A stretch of DNA of 64,000 nt, taken from the NCBI GenBank assembly GCA_025504975.1, contig JANUWI010000002.1:186001-250000 (forward strand), read 5' to 3'. Position numbers and translations under genes: made by a program. Origin of the DNA: Plenodomus lindquistii. Its lineage: Eukaryota > Ascomycota > Dothideomycetes > Pleosporales > Leptosphaeriaceae. Positions 1 to 11,255 of this stretch are shown piece after piece (position 1 is the stretch's first letter; every line of letters starts with the position of its first letter). A model generated the notes under the pieces. It saw nothing but the letters and a program-made list of their open reading frames with translations, did not search any database and was not told the origin of the DNA.

Positions 1-510
1 CTCCAAGGCTTCTCTCAGATCTTCGTAAAGCATAAGTATCTCCTTTTCGGCCTTTGCTTCGTTGCCGTTCTGCTGAAGGACATGGAAAAATGGCCTAGCC
101 TGAGCTGCGATGTTTGAATCCATTTTGGGCATTGGCAGACGTTTGAACTCCTGCTTAGTGCGCTCATGATGAGCGATGCAGTTGTATGTTATAAAAACCG
201 CGAAATGGAGCCCGCCATGATCCTCGAGATAATCTTCCAAATCGAGAATACGCTCTTGACCGCGCAGCGCTGTCGTTCGATTTGCGCCTACGAGCAGGCG
301 AGGGATGCCGACGTAGTCCGAACTAGGGTCATGCTGCTCGTGGTATCTCTTATTGCGATCGCATAACACCCGATGGATAACAACATGTGATGGAGCGACC
401 AGATGATGGGTGTCCGAAAGGTGCAATCTTTTCGTCGAGCCTTGTTTCTCTGGCCCCGGGCTGCTGGGGCTTTTGGTCGCCTCTCTAGACCTTTTCTTTC
501 CTGTGTACAT
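1..510 (-). CDS. hypothetical protein, N-terminal part (runs off left edge)
   Basis: One uninterrupted minus-strand frame runs from an ATG at 510 to the window edge (170 codons); the C-terminus lies outside the window. The protein begins MYTGKKRSREATKS, a lysine/arginine/serine/proline-rich start that looks like a nuclear-type or disordered tail. A folded-looking part follows, with runs such as YVGIPRLLVGANRT and GGLHFAVFITYN. Near the edge it becomes helical and charged (EAKAEKEILMLYEDLREALE). I do not recognise the family. No intron signal is needed to keep the frame open. The neighbours are other orphan frames, several carrying in-frame stops, so this may be a lineage-specific or decaying gene. 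The frame being open over 500 nt with protein-like composition is the only support. Confidence 0.5.
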   Translation of the reverse strand, partial: MYTGKKRSREATKSPSSPGPEKQGSTKRLHLSDTHHLVAPSHVVIHRVLCDRNKRYHEQHDPSSDYVGIPRLLVGANRTTALRGQERILDLEDYLEDHGGLHFAVFITYNCIAHHERTKQEFKRLPMPKMDSNIAAQARPFFHVLQQNGNEAKAEKEILMLYEDLREALE

Positions 511-1499
511 CGTCTTTCCGATGGGAGAGTGTACCCTCAAGTTTCGAAAACAATATAAAAAGCACGGCTGTTATGTTCAGGTTTGGATCGAAGACTGGAC
601 TGGCAGGAGCAAGGCTTTGGTGGGGCGAGCGTGGCTTTAAATCTCGTGCATAACGCAGCTCAGCCCCCACGCCATGCTACATCGACTCAGCCTTGTAGTT
701 CAGGCAGCCAGCTTCATTGACAAGCCCGCCGTGAGGATCAGCCTTGTGCAACACTGTCAAGTCGCTTGGTCTAAGGTCCTCGTGTCTTCCTCATACTCGA
801 CATCGGCCTAATTCATGAAAAGCGTCTTCATTTTTGACTGGGAGCACTTACAAATATGGACCCAGTGGGCCAGGTTCATGAAGAGTCTCCTCGGTCGGAA
901 TTTGGCCCTACACCTCGCTATAGTCCACCGCACTCGATGACGTTTCTGTTCTTGCTCTGTGTTGCAGCGACAGAGGCGGTGACAACCAGGCTGAAACTAA
1001 ACACCAACATCTATCGAGCATTCTTGTGCTATGCAGTTATTCTAACTCTGCGCCAGGTCTATTGCAGACCGTGAGGATGGCAAGGATCTAGCCTAATGCT
1101 GCGCATACTACATTATTTGATCATCCGAAGTATCCTTCTTTTTCGCTTGCATTATATAGCGATGCCTCCTCTCTACTGAACAAAAGCTCTCCAGTCTTAA
1201 CATGAACGAGTAAACCGGTGAGATTCACACAAGCGCTCGCACATGGATGGAACAGAGTGAACGAATATGATGCAAATCCTGTGTTCTTGAGAATATATCT
1301 CCAGAGTGTAAGGCCCAGCCAGTCTACATCAGACATCGGCTGACCTTGGGTGGAACAAACAACTTTGTGTAGACAATTATCGTGATACTGTAGTCGCCAT
1401 ATACCTGAATTGTACTCCTGATCTCTCAGCTAGTTCCCGGGCGCTCAAAATATGCTGCCCGTATCTGCCTCGCACTTTTGATGCTTTACCCTCGGAAGC

Positions 1500-2174
1500 T
1501 CAGAAGAAATCGTCCGGAGAAGGTATAGTTGAGATCCTAGAGCCCCGATAACTGAATGTATCGACCATGTTGTATTGCGATGTGATATAGTTGAAGGGCG
1601 GTGGGTTAAGGTTTGGTGCGGAATAAGCCTCAGGTTGCTAGCCCGGGTGGGCGTATATATTTTCAAAGGCCGCGAGGTCTGACGAGTAATCACTTCCAAT
1701 TGTCTCGGTGACTCGAATGCTAGGATTGGGATTCGACGCGACCCGCTGACGACGATCGATTTCTTGTGGTAAAGTGGTTTTGGCATGGTTGATATCGCTC
1801 CGGATACTCGTACTGTCGCTGCGTACAAATTCATCTTCACTCAGTCTGTCCTGTAGCAGTGTCAAAGCTCTCGCAAGCTCTAGGTCCGGCAGTCGTCTGG
1901 GCTGAATGAGATCTCGGCGCTCTTTCCCCCCATCTTCTGGAGCAAATTTGTCGAGATAATAGGTTTCTTGTTTTTCATATGCTCCTTCCCAATAGTATGG
2001 GACGCGACGGTTCTCATACCAGGCATGGTTAGAATTCTTTGGGCTCTCACGATCACCAGCATGACCAGAATTCACCCTGTCATTCCCAGCCGCGGGACTG
2101 GGTAAAGAAAAGCCCGGACGGTGCATGGCAGGACTCGATCTAATAGTACTTGGGGCTATTGCAGCGTTTGCCAT
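1500..2174 (-). pseudogene. orphan frame interrupted by one in-frame TAG
   Basis: An ATG at 2174 opens 178 codons ending in TAG at 1638-1640. The same frame then continues with protein-like sequence (for example NPPPFNYITSQYN and SRISTIPSPDDFF) to a TGA at 1500-1502, giving about 225 codons in all. The N-terminus is rich in serine, proline and asparagine. The middle is charged, with a possible short helix (LELARALTLLQDRLSED). I do not recognise the family. The TAG lies between GGC and CAA, so a single CAG-to-TAG change could have made it. The first 178 codons may also be a complete short protein, or a small intron could remove the stop, although I found no good donor/acceptor pair. Function unknown. 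Confidence 0.4.
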
Positions 2175-2833
2175 GCTTCATCCGCCTCTCTCTTCCTCGG
2201 GACTGCGACGGAACCCACCAGCACCAATCTCACTTATCCGAGAGGGCATGAATTCAGCGAGATTGGAGTTCTAGCTGCCTACTTTCTGGCGACCTAGATT
2301 CCCGTGGCTCGATCGGGCTTGTAGCGCTGCATATTTCATCTTGCAGGGCGCTCCGATCGCTTTCGTCGCATCCTCTGAAATGGTACTATGGCATTTCTTA
2401 GCTTTGTGCGCCTCACCACCGGTCTGCGGATGAGATTTGCGGGGTAATCATGTCGATGAGTCCTCCGCGCCGTTGTCTGTCGTGCGCCGTCGCTTTCTGT
2501 TTATCTGGAAGAATTGCAGGACGCTGCGGACCTTCCCGAATGCTGTGGCTAGTGACGTATATCCGCAATTTTAACAGCAGAGTGAAATATGTGCTGAAGT
2601 ATTGTAGTCACTCAGGGAACCAGGAATGGACGTGGTGTCGATTGTAGGATGCGTCTGCCGTAATGTTGGTGGGTGGGCAGCCTGACGTGGCGGAGCAGCT
2701 CAGCCCCCGCACGCCTTGCGTCACCAAGTCACGACTTGCTTCTCTGACCGATCAAATCCTCCGAGCCCCAGCTGTATGTGTTGTACTTCGTAGCTTCAGC
2801 CTGACCTGTCTCGTATTCGCTGGAACCTCAAGC

Positions 2834-3810
2834 TCAGAACTGACAGGTTGCACGTGCCACGGTTCTGCATCCGAGCGCTTGAAACTGTGCTCGGCATCGT
2901 GTGTCTTCGTCCTTCGTAGTGTCTTCAGACACAGTATACTTTAGTTTGCTAGATGTTGTGTTGGATCTTCGAGGTTGATCAATGGATCCATGGGACATGC
3001 CCCGGTGTTCACGACTCGGTCGAAAATCGCTGACTTCCACTTGGGAACCTTGCGAGTCACTGGTTGTCAAATCGTCTTCGCTAGAATCAGAAGCCATCGC
3101 GATTCGGCGCCAGCTCGACTGTTTCTTTTGCAGACTACGACTGACTTCATTACGCGGGCTTCTTTTCCGTCGCCTGGCACGGTTGTCTTGGGATCTTGTC
3201 TTCCTAATGGCACCTGCTTTGCCATCACTCATGCCATTCTCGGGCTCATCTAGCTTGCGCAATGCTTCTTCTACGTCTTTGTGATCCACGACGACCCCAG
3301 TCTCCGAACAGCGGGCCTTAGTACGTAGCTCGGAGCAGAGGTTGTCGATATCGATAGTACCGTCCTTGAAGTCGGCACGACTGGAAAGCTTGTCCCTGAG
3401 TATTCTCAGCGTGGGAGTACGAGGATTACATCAAGGGGACTGGAATAGTACCATATCTTGTGGCAATCAAGCATCGAAGCCATTTCCCCCGGATCTCGCT
3501 CTTCTTGCGTTGTTCCCAAGCCATCAAAGGCCCTTGCAGCCATATTGCTACTCTCTGCGCAGGAATGGTGAATGCCTCTAGGAGTTCGACTTTGATGATG
3601 ATTGGATCGAAGCATATTCTCGATGCGAGCCGATTCTTCCGATTGCTCTTGGGCGTGGTAGTTACTGTGTGTGCTGCAGGCGTAGCCCACAAGCACCGTC
3701 TTCTCATTTACTGAATGTCCAGACCGTGCATTTGAAGCGCACAGAGCGACGGGAGATCTGGAATATAGGCACCGACAGACCGCATAACGTTCAACGGTTT
3801 GGTAGCACAT
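2834..3810 (-). CDS. hypothetical protein with MCYQ N-terminus
   Basis: Proposed model: complement(join(2834..3395, 3452..3810)), 306 aa, with a 56-nt intron (GTACTA..CTCAG, CTGAG branch-like site). The start is the ATG at 3810, giving MCYQTVERYAVCRC, then a Cys/His-containing stretch ending VNEKTVLVGYACSTHS. This matches a family of small conserved fungal proteins I recall as starting MCYQ/MCYK; its biochemical role is not known to me. The second exon is basic (RARRRKRSPR), serine- and acid-rich, and ends with KLKYTVSEDTTKDEDTR. The last part resembles RVQYTVSQDSTMENLQ in the broken gene at 4901-6536, so the two loci are probably related. After the stop the same frame becomes protein-like again towards 2730, so the 3' end may be mis-modelled. 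Confidence 0.5.
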
Positions 3811-3846
3811 TGGAAGCCGACTCCTTGGATGATTCCGGCTGAGCAC

Positions 3847-4900
3847 GGTACCTGGGTAAGTCGAACCTTTTATTCTGCTTCGATGGGGTGATCCTCAGCT
3901 TGCACAACTACTAGATGGCCTTGATTATCGTGAGTGTTGTTTGTTCTCCAAAGTGTTGGTATTGGTAGGAAGTACGTGTCCTGGCAAGTGCCCGCTGAGA
4001 CGCATCGCGGGGAAGGGGCGGCACAGCCTCCGTACGAAGCTAAGCCACTCATACGCCTAGACAGGAGCCTAGCCTCCAAGGCCGACTACTCACGAGACCT
4101 TTATACTTCTTGATACATTCTAACGGAAAGACAGTCAGGTGCTGGTTACTTTCTGCGCATGCGCTAGCCTCTCGACGAACGTGCGATCATCCAACCTTTG
4201 GCTCTGCAGGGCCGATCCTACGTTAATAGACGAGAGTTGATGCAATTGTCAGTCTACCGGTCAGGATCGGTCGAATTATGTGCAGTAGTCAGGTAGAGAC
4301 AAGCACATAACGTTGGCGGAGATTATACTAGGTCCTGCATCAAGACAGATGTTTGCAAGAAAGCGTGACTAGCTGCCTATATCCATTCTAGTAATTTCAA
4401 CAGCAGGATTCCAGATCCCAGATTGACAACCTGACGTCTCGTGCAAAGGTACTTCCAGGGGAAAGTAAAACCGTTACATGGAGAAATCGATCAAAGCACT
4501 TTCTTCGAGCCTGCTGCAGCGCCATCGCAGCTGGCTGAAGCTGTCGTGAATACGCGTTATCCTGCTCTCTCTCTTGTCCCGAACGCTTGATCTCACTGCG
4601 CTATTGCTCTCTACCTGAGTCATCGAAACCTGGAGATAACTAACTCGAGTTGACAGAATCGGCCTTCGAGTCATGGTACGATTGCACCTTCGTGTTACAC
4701 CTAACGGCCCCGTCTTGGTCTCGTTTTTTCTGGTGTGTTCTTCTCGGCGCAGAACTGGAAAGCTAGCTCAGTTGACCTTGAGGTATCATGAACCTTGCCC
4801 ATTGCCGACGTCAGGTGTTGAAATTAGAAGGTGATGGTCCGTTTCGTTTGAATGCCTGATTTATAGGTTCGTTCTGCGTAAGAGCGTTGTTGATTACTCG
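3847..4900. other. no gene seen
   Basis: I see no frame with convincing composition or splice structure on either strand in this 1 kb. Base composition is unremarkable. It separates two orphan minus-strand loci and probably holds the promoter of the MCYQ-type gene (start 3810) and the 3' flank of the broken gene that ends at 4901. Confidence 0.4.
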
Positions 4901-6536
4901 TTATGGATTGATGGCGTCTCGAGGTCCGCGATGGGAGCCTTGTCCCTGTTCTTTGGTTTTTAATCCCCGCTCGTCTTTCCACTTCTTTTGTAGTCTTCTA
5001 AACTTGTCAAGTTGGCACTTCATATTTGCGTGGCTTTCCTCGACGCGGGTTTTCATGGCTACAAGGTCCTGAGTGACTTCTTGCCCGGCGTTCTGCTGCT
5101 CCTGCATCAGGGATAGGACTTTCAGTCGATGATCCTCATAGCCAAGTTGCTTAAGAAGCATGTTCAGGTAGCAATTTCTATAAGCTTTAAGTTTAGCATT
5201 GTGTTTCGGGGTCCCGGGCGGCGGCCCTTCTGGTGGCAGCTGCATGGGGAACTCTTGCACATGCTTGATGATGACAGGGTCAATATTGGGCTGCACTTGT
5301 GGTTGGTGCTGACCCTGGGGCTGCTGGGATGCAGCGGGCTTCTAGGGTGGCGGCACGGGACTCAGCAAGCCAACAGAGCTATTCATGCCTCGATTTGCAC
5401 GAGTTGACCCACGGCCGCGTAAATGAGGGCTTGATTGGCCTTGAAGTGCCATGTGTCCTGCCCTGCTGGGCGCTCCATTGACGGGTACGGCGTCATTCAA
5501 AACGGCGCTCTTTGACGCGCCACAAGCCATGCCTTGCTCTTTTCGAATCGCTATGAATTGTGTCTTAAAGCGTTGTAAATTCTCCATAGTACTGTCTTGT
5601 GAAACCGTGTACTGAACTCTTCTCCTCTTCGAGAGAGTGCCAGAGCGGCTATTAGGGTCCCAGACATTCGCAGTGTACTCGACGGAAGCGTCTGAGCTCT
5701 TCACAATCGTTTTAGAATAAATTGAAGTCTTTCCTACCGCCGCCACGGACCCGGCTCCTTGTTGTCGCTCTCGAATTGTATTTCGATGCTGTTGAGTCAA
5801 CCTTTGCGCATCGTTCTCGACTGCGACTGGCGCGGGAGGAGTGCTGGCTAAGCCAGACAATAGTATGCCAGAGCCAGAGGTGAAACCCGATTTAGTGCCC
5901 GAGGGTAGGTCTGATCGCTGTTTGAATCGCTCGTACTCGTGACTAGGTTTCGCGGAGCTGTGGAGGACCTCATCGATATTGGCGGGCACATGGTCAAATG
6001 TCCAAAATTGATGATCGTCAGAAGGAGTCGGAGGATCTGACTCAATTAAATCCTGAAACTTTGCTCGCTTTCGGCGGCCACCTTCGACAAGGTCGTCGAC
6101 AGGCCTGTAATTTGTCTCTTCCGTGCGCCCCGAATATCCCTCGTTTCCTGCAAGCACATGCTGTAAGTATCTCCTGCTCCTTGGTCGCTTGTGTGATTGT
6201 CTAGCTTACTGGACCTTGTGATATGGCTCTACATTCGCCGGACTGTTCGCTCCGCGGTTCCAGGGTGACTGCTCTGGTGGTAGAGGTTGTATATTACTGG
6301 CTTTCAAGCGCTTAGGCCGTTCGAGTAGACTCGACGCATGGGCGAGAGTCTCCATGACTTGCATTTCTACTCCTCTTGCGGTCTCGGTACGGCCAAGGCT
6401 AATATTTGTTGGAGGGATCGCGTTGATCCAATGCCAGCCTGGCTTTTGCCCCGCTCTCAAGTCTTCGACGTGATGCGCAGGAGGCAAAAGACGCGGTACC
6501 ACTTCGCTAGCTTTTGGTCGAAATGAGCCGAGATTT
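4901..6536 (-). pseudogene. orphan gene, one frame with two in-frame stops
   Basis: A single minus-strand frame stays protein-like from about 6536 (just after a plausible acceptor, GCAG) to a stop at 4901. It is broken only by TAA at 6206-6208 and TAG at 5342-5344. All three segments keep the same phase (6502, 6157 and 5296 are congruent modulo 3). Segment 1 contains GWHWINAIPPTNISLGR. Segment 2 is long and polar with a basic patch (GGRRKRAKF) and RVQYTVSQDSTMENLQRFK. Segment 3 is glutamine-rich (SQQPQGQHQPQ), then forms a coiled-coil-like helix (VAMKTRVEESHANMKCQLDK). Both stops could derive from CAA or CAG by C-to-T change in a CpA context. Alternatively the TAA lies in GTAAGC and could be spliced out by a very short intron (36 or 39 nt). 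No start codon is assigned. Family not recognised; it shares a motif with the gene at 2834-3810. Confidence 0.5.
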
Positions 6537-6926
6537 CTGCGTTAATTGTGCTATAATCGATTGATGGTGGGTAAGTTGGTGATCTCCGTGCAAGGTTCAA
6601 AGTATGCGCTCGACATATGCATGTTCGCCTTGGCGTAGACACAGCCTCGAAGTCTTTCTGGCTGCGCCACCATCTCACAGCCTTGTACGCACCATATGGA
6701 CACAGGAACTACATTCCCTTTGGACAAGCTCTTGATTCTGACATGTGCACTGATTTCTATCGCATCGTCTTTCTAAAGCTTCGAGTAAGTTGCGCACAGC
6801 GACCCTGGAAGTGAGGCGCTGCAACCATACCCTGTCGCGCATGTCAAAAGAGGCAATCGACCCCAGTTTCGATCAACATGTCTTCTGTCGTGGTGCATAG
6901 TAACCACGCCTCGTGGTACACTTCAC

Positions 6927-8640
6927 ATGCTGGTCCAAAGTAAGCTGATTTGTCCCATCGATCCCGCATTCGAGATAGTTACTTACGATACCGGGCGACG
7001 AGATGTTGCAGCGGAAGCTTACCAAAAGGCTGTAGACGACCTGAAGACTGAGCTGAGCGTCGCGAACGATGTATCGACACTTGCGGGCAGCGCTTCAAAT
7101 ATTGAAGACGTGATGAAGGTTATCCACGATGCAAAAAAGAAGTACGAGGATGGTTGCAAGGAGCACACTGGGGCCAGGGTTTGGCTCGAGAAGCTATCCG
7201 GTCGCGTCATGTACTACAGCAAAGTCTTCGACAGTCTCGCCCAACACCACCCCGAGTATGTGGCCTTGGCTTGGGGTGCCGTAAAGCTTGTATTGATGGT
7301 AAGTTTAGCGCTGTCCTCGCTCTACCCTGTCGCCGGCGGCTAACACGGTGAAGGGTATCATAAATCGTGCAACGCTCGTTGAGAAGCTCGCCCAGGCTTT
7401 CGTCGCGATCGGAGACGTGCTTCCTCGCGCCGATCTTAACGCGGAGCTGTACCAGACGGATCACATGAGAGATGCATTGTCCAGGCTGTACGCATACATC
7501 ATTCTGTTCCTCCGGCTTTGCGTACGCTGGTACAATCGAAGTTCTCTTGGCCGTCTGTGGTCTGCGCTGAAGTCTCCGTACGAGCTCGACTACAAAGAGC
7601 TAATCGATCAGATCAAGGTGTCGTCAGCTGCGGTTGAGGACCTCGCTAGCGCGGGAGCGAGGGCGGAAATTCGTGATATCCGCATAATCCAGGATCTGCA
7701 TCAAGCCCGATTCGCAGAACTATACAGCAAGCTCTTGGAAAAACAAGAGAAGCTTGAAACCTCCATGATTCAGCTGATGCGTGTCGCGACTTCGAACAAG
7801 GCGATTACCGAGGAAGTGAAGGTGGAAGTTCGTGGCATCAGCCAAGGGGTTTATCGGCTTGAGTTCCACCAGGTAGTGCAGTTTTTGGCTCCGACTACGT
7901 CTCCAGCGGATGCATTGAGAAAGGCTCAGTCCTTTGCACGTCGCGGGACCGATGCGGCACTTGCCCCGCAGGGCAACATCCGGATCATAGAGGTGTTACA
8001 GGCTTGGGCGATAGCAGATCGGTCTTCACTTCTGATCGTTCGAACGGCTCTGAGTGCGCAGAAGCAGGCAAGAGTGCTAGCGGCAGACGTGATCAAGCGC
8101 CTCAACAGCAGCAACGATCGTGTGTTTTGGAACCTTACTCTGCCGCGGATGTTGTCAGGCGAGGGAGACTGCATGGCCAACGTTTTCAAGAGCCTAACTC
8201 ACCAGATCTTAAAACATTCTGCCGACCTCTTCGCTGAGTTTGCTGGGCAGCTAAATGCAGTCAAAGTGCTTGGCTCTCACACGGAGAATGAGTGGGCAGA
8301 TCTCATAGCACTTCTTCTCACCAAGATTCCCAACGCTTTCGTGGTAATCGAGACCGAGGGCTTGTACAGAGAGAATCGACATGATCCGGACTGGGCCGAT
8401 CGCTTCGTTATTCTGTTGCAAAGGATACTCGACAAGACGGCTGTCGCTGGAAACCGCCTAAAGATTTTGCTTGTCGTGTTTGGCACGGCGACGAAGATTT
8501 CGCCTTCCAGCTCAAATGACAGTGACGTGGTCGTTGCGTCGCTTCAGTCACCCACTCCGGTGCCACCGCGTCTTCGTCATGTTGCTCGTCGATCGTGTTT
8601 CAGCGAAAGAAACTGGAAGTTGCAGACACCCAAAGTGTAG
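6927..8640 (+). CDS. DUF7708 / NLR N-terminal-domain protein
   Basis: Model: join(6927..7298, 7354..8640), 552 aa; the intron (GTAAGT..GTGAAG, 55 nt) falls in phase 0 inside the run VKLVLM/GIINRA. The first 300 residues match the alpha-helical DUF7708 region found at the N-terminus of many fungal STAND/NLR proteins: VWLEKLSGRVMYYSKVFDSLAQHHPEY, then AWGAVKL, then the conserved YAYIILFLRLCVRWY stretch (first run given only in part by position, 7181-7258). The second half (SSLLIVRTALSAQKQARVLA, then a PNAFVVIETEGLY strand) looks like the degenerate ATPase-like part common in stand-alone members. I see no Walker A glycine-lysine loop, no NACHT and no C-terminal repeats. Such proteins are linked to heterokaryon-incompatibility or innate-immune-like functions in fungi, but this member's role is inferred only. 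The ATG at 6927 is the first in frame. Confidence 0.8.
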
Positions 8641-9286
8641 CTCATGAAGTGCAGCCGAGATAAAGGCATCAGAATGATCGTCGATACTAACATTGACCAC
8701 GATAAGATCTTGAGAACCTAGGCATACCGGCGGCTTCCACCGGAATGAGCCTTGGCACGATCAAGTCGGTGGTGAAACGCGCTAGGAGCGGTCCGGTGGG
8801 GTTAGCTTCCGCAGACGATTGAACAGACGGCAGATCTAGTCTATAGTATCCTATAGTCGTATGTAGACAAGCTCGAAACTCAGTTACCATGAGCACGGGG
8901 AAGAACAAGTCTCGCTTGTCCAAGGCGACGCCCCTGCTTGGCCACTACGCTTGTTGACTGCAGCAACTCACTCAACATATCACTACCAGTGGCTCGATAC
9001 CACGGCACAAGCATCGGCTCTATCAATCGCAACATCTCTTCCATACGCTCGATTACTGCGGAAATTCATCAATCAAGTCGTTTCCTGCATCACATGGTAT
9101 GAGAGACGATGGGATGATAAACACGACGAACGGGCTCTCAAGCACACCCAGATGTCCTCGCTGTATCAAAAGAAGTCTGGTACAGGATTATCAAGGAGAA
9201 GGTGAGGTGGGCCCAAGCCAGAAGGTATATACAAGCAAATGAATGCGCTCAGCCTATCACGACATAACAACACTTTTTCATTCGTA
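8641..9286. other. intergenic, no gene seen
   Basis: Convergent 3' ends of the DUF7708 gene and the rhodopsin-domain gene. Only short frames without family features are present. No trace of NACHT, ankyrin, WD or TPR repeats follows the DUF7708 stop, so I see no decayed NLR remainder here. Confidence 0.4.
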
Positions 9287-10418
9287 TCACCCTGCACTAC
9301 CCAAAGGAACCAGTAGGTGATCAACGTCTCCATCCGGAGGCGGCGCCCGTGCCTTCACAGACTCCGCATGATGACTCGGTGGCAACGATCTTGAGGAAAA
9401 CAGAGCGTTGAAACCACCCCCTCGCACCCGCCGAATCATTGAGAAGCAACTCGGCAGCGAAATACAAACAGACGCAACTGTAATCTCCAGATTCAGCCAG
9501 ATAAGGACGTCTACAAAATACCCTGCAACAGGAGTTTAGTCAGCCTCAAGCGAACGCACTCGTCAAAGGAAGGGGATCAGCAAACTCACACGTCAAATCC
9601 GTTTCCAAACCCGATCTAATCTTCGCAATTGTCACGAGCCGTCCGACAGATAAAACAATGACGCTGTATCCCAGCACAAAAGTAACCAGCAGCAGTGCCT
9701 TCCTACCGTGCGACAAATGCATTTTCCAAATAATCGGCAACGGCATGACGAGGGCTACCAAATCCAACACGACGCTTGGTACCACGGATGCCAGCTGGAT
9801 ATTAAGTGTTGGAATGCATTTCGCCCCCGGTATACTCTTATCCCAAAATGCAGACACGGGGGTGCATTCAAACGCGGATGCTAGACTAAGACCAATCATG
9901 TACATGATGTTGAGTGTGGTGTTGGCGTGGACCTGCCACTCGAAGCCGGGTACTGCAATTGAGAATAAACGACCATAGAAAAGCCCGACTGAGATCCGGA
10001 CCAAGGCTGTGGCAATGGTGTATGTCAAGTATCCGGAATATAGGACCTGCAGGATGAACGTCACATTGGCAGGAGCCGCGTCGAGGACCTGCTCAATGTG
10101 GCGGCCGAAACCGTGGCGCAGGAGAAGACATGTCTGGATGGTGACTCCTACGGTGAAAGGCTGGTTGGTGAGAAAGGATCTAGAAATGGTATTTTGCGTG
10201 GCTGGATTTCTGAGACTCACCCATGCTGCTACCGCCATCCAATCGTCACTTCTGAATCTGCGCTTTGGAAGGAGCGCGCGAGACCACAGGCGCAGCAAGA
10301 GCATCGTTGCGGTGATGACTGCTAGGATGATGGCTAGAGTGAAAACGCCCTCTCCTCGCTCGGGATACATTATCACTGTGCCAAATTGGCTTTTGCTTCG
10401 ATTCACTACTGGAGCCAT
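9287..10418 (-). CDS. fungal rhodopsin-domain integral membrane protein (Pth11-like)
   Basis: Model: complement(join(9287..9522, 9590..10160, 10221..10418)), 334 aa, introns of 67 and 60 nt. ATG at 10418 gives MAPVVNRSKSQFG. Seven hydrophobic helices follow, starting with GEGVFTLAIILAVITATMLL and including YTIATALVRISVGLFYGRLF and MPLPIIWKMHL. Splicing out GTGAGT..TTGCAG restores the hallmark DLTWYFVDVLIWLNLEI near the end, which confirms the third exon. This architecture is the fungal rhodopsin domain family (Pth11-like, G-protein-coupled-receptor-like). Members usually lack a known ligand; some sense surfaces or hosts. The C-terminal tail after residue 290 is short, polar and proline-rich, with no CFEM or other domain, so the receptor role is only inferred. 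Confidence 0.85.
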
Positions 10419-11255
10419 GCTCGTTGGTCGGTAAGTACAGTGGAAGTCGTGAAGGAAAAATCGAATACTTAGGTACTTGCGTTGGACCACTTGATTAGGC
10501 TGCACGGGTACCGTGGGTGGCTGTGTTCTAGTGCCAAAGGATTGCTCGAACGCGATCGTATTGGCTGACTACTGTGGTAACACAGTCAGCATCCGTTTGC
10601 AGCGCGTTGACTAGACTCACTATCGCTAATGACATAGGTCACACCATGATCGACGTACTCACAAGAATAGTTGCTCCATTCCCGCGCAGATGACAGATGT
10701 AAATCAACTCCCCGGATTGCATGTTACCGGTACCCGCCTGGCCGCCCCCTATGTAGCGCACCCCCTATCTTGCGCCACACCCCCTGCCGCAAAGTATAAA
10801 TTGACGAGTATTGGTCAAGCCAGCAAAGGGCCGATAAGCCTTGCGACGGATGGCAGGTCTCGCGGACGTTTGTTCAAACCCCAATCGGCTCTTTGTTAGC
10901 TTAGCTAATACTCGTCAATCTTGCAACGACAATCATCACAGCTTCACTATTTATTATACGATAGACGCTGCGCGACCGCACACTACGGATCCATTCCAAG
11001 CGCAATCATTTATGAACGGCCCAGTATACTATGAAGCCCCGTAGCTAAGCTGCGGTCCTTATATAGCACAGAGTGCGCTCAAACCAAAATACGACATCCG
11101 CCACCATTCATAGCGAGACGATTGAGAATCATTGCCAAATACGCGCCATGATAGTGTATTCGATATAAAGGGTTGGATATCTTTGGAGGCTGCTCCAAAA
11201 CGCCTGCAATGCACTGCTGCTAATATGAAGTGCTCTAATTACAGAATATGTACAT
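10419..11255. other. intergenic, no gene seen
   Basis: The region lies between the start of the rhodopsin-domain gene and the stop of the AP-2 mu gene. Around 10690-10960 the phrase TTGACGAGTATTGGTCAAGC (10800-10819) is partly mirrored by TAGCTAATACTCGTCAATC (10902-10920), giving an imperfect inverted repeat (core ACGAGTATT/AATACTCGT) about 100 nt apart. I see no coding frame. Confidence 0.4.

Noticed and set aside
1638..1640. Programmed stop-codon readthrough at TAG-CAA
   Set aside because: Only the first codon after the stop fits the known context, and several nearby orphan frames show different in-frame stops, so mutation is the better common explanation.
5270..5420. 71-nt intron (GTGGGT..CCCTAG) removing the TAG at 5342-5344
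   Set aside because: It would shift the frame away from the glutamine-rich continuation, which is clearly protein-like in the original phase.
6877..6965. Alternative upstream start ATG at 6877 joined by a 39-nt intron to the DUF7708 gene
   Set aside because: The proposed splice would put the downstream exon out of frame; the ATG at 6927 needs no such intron.
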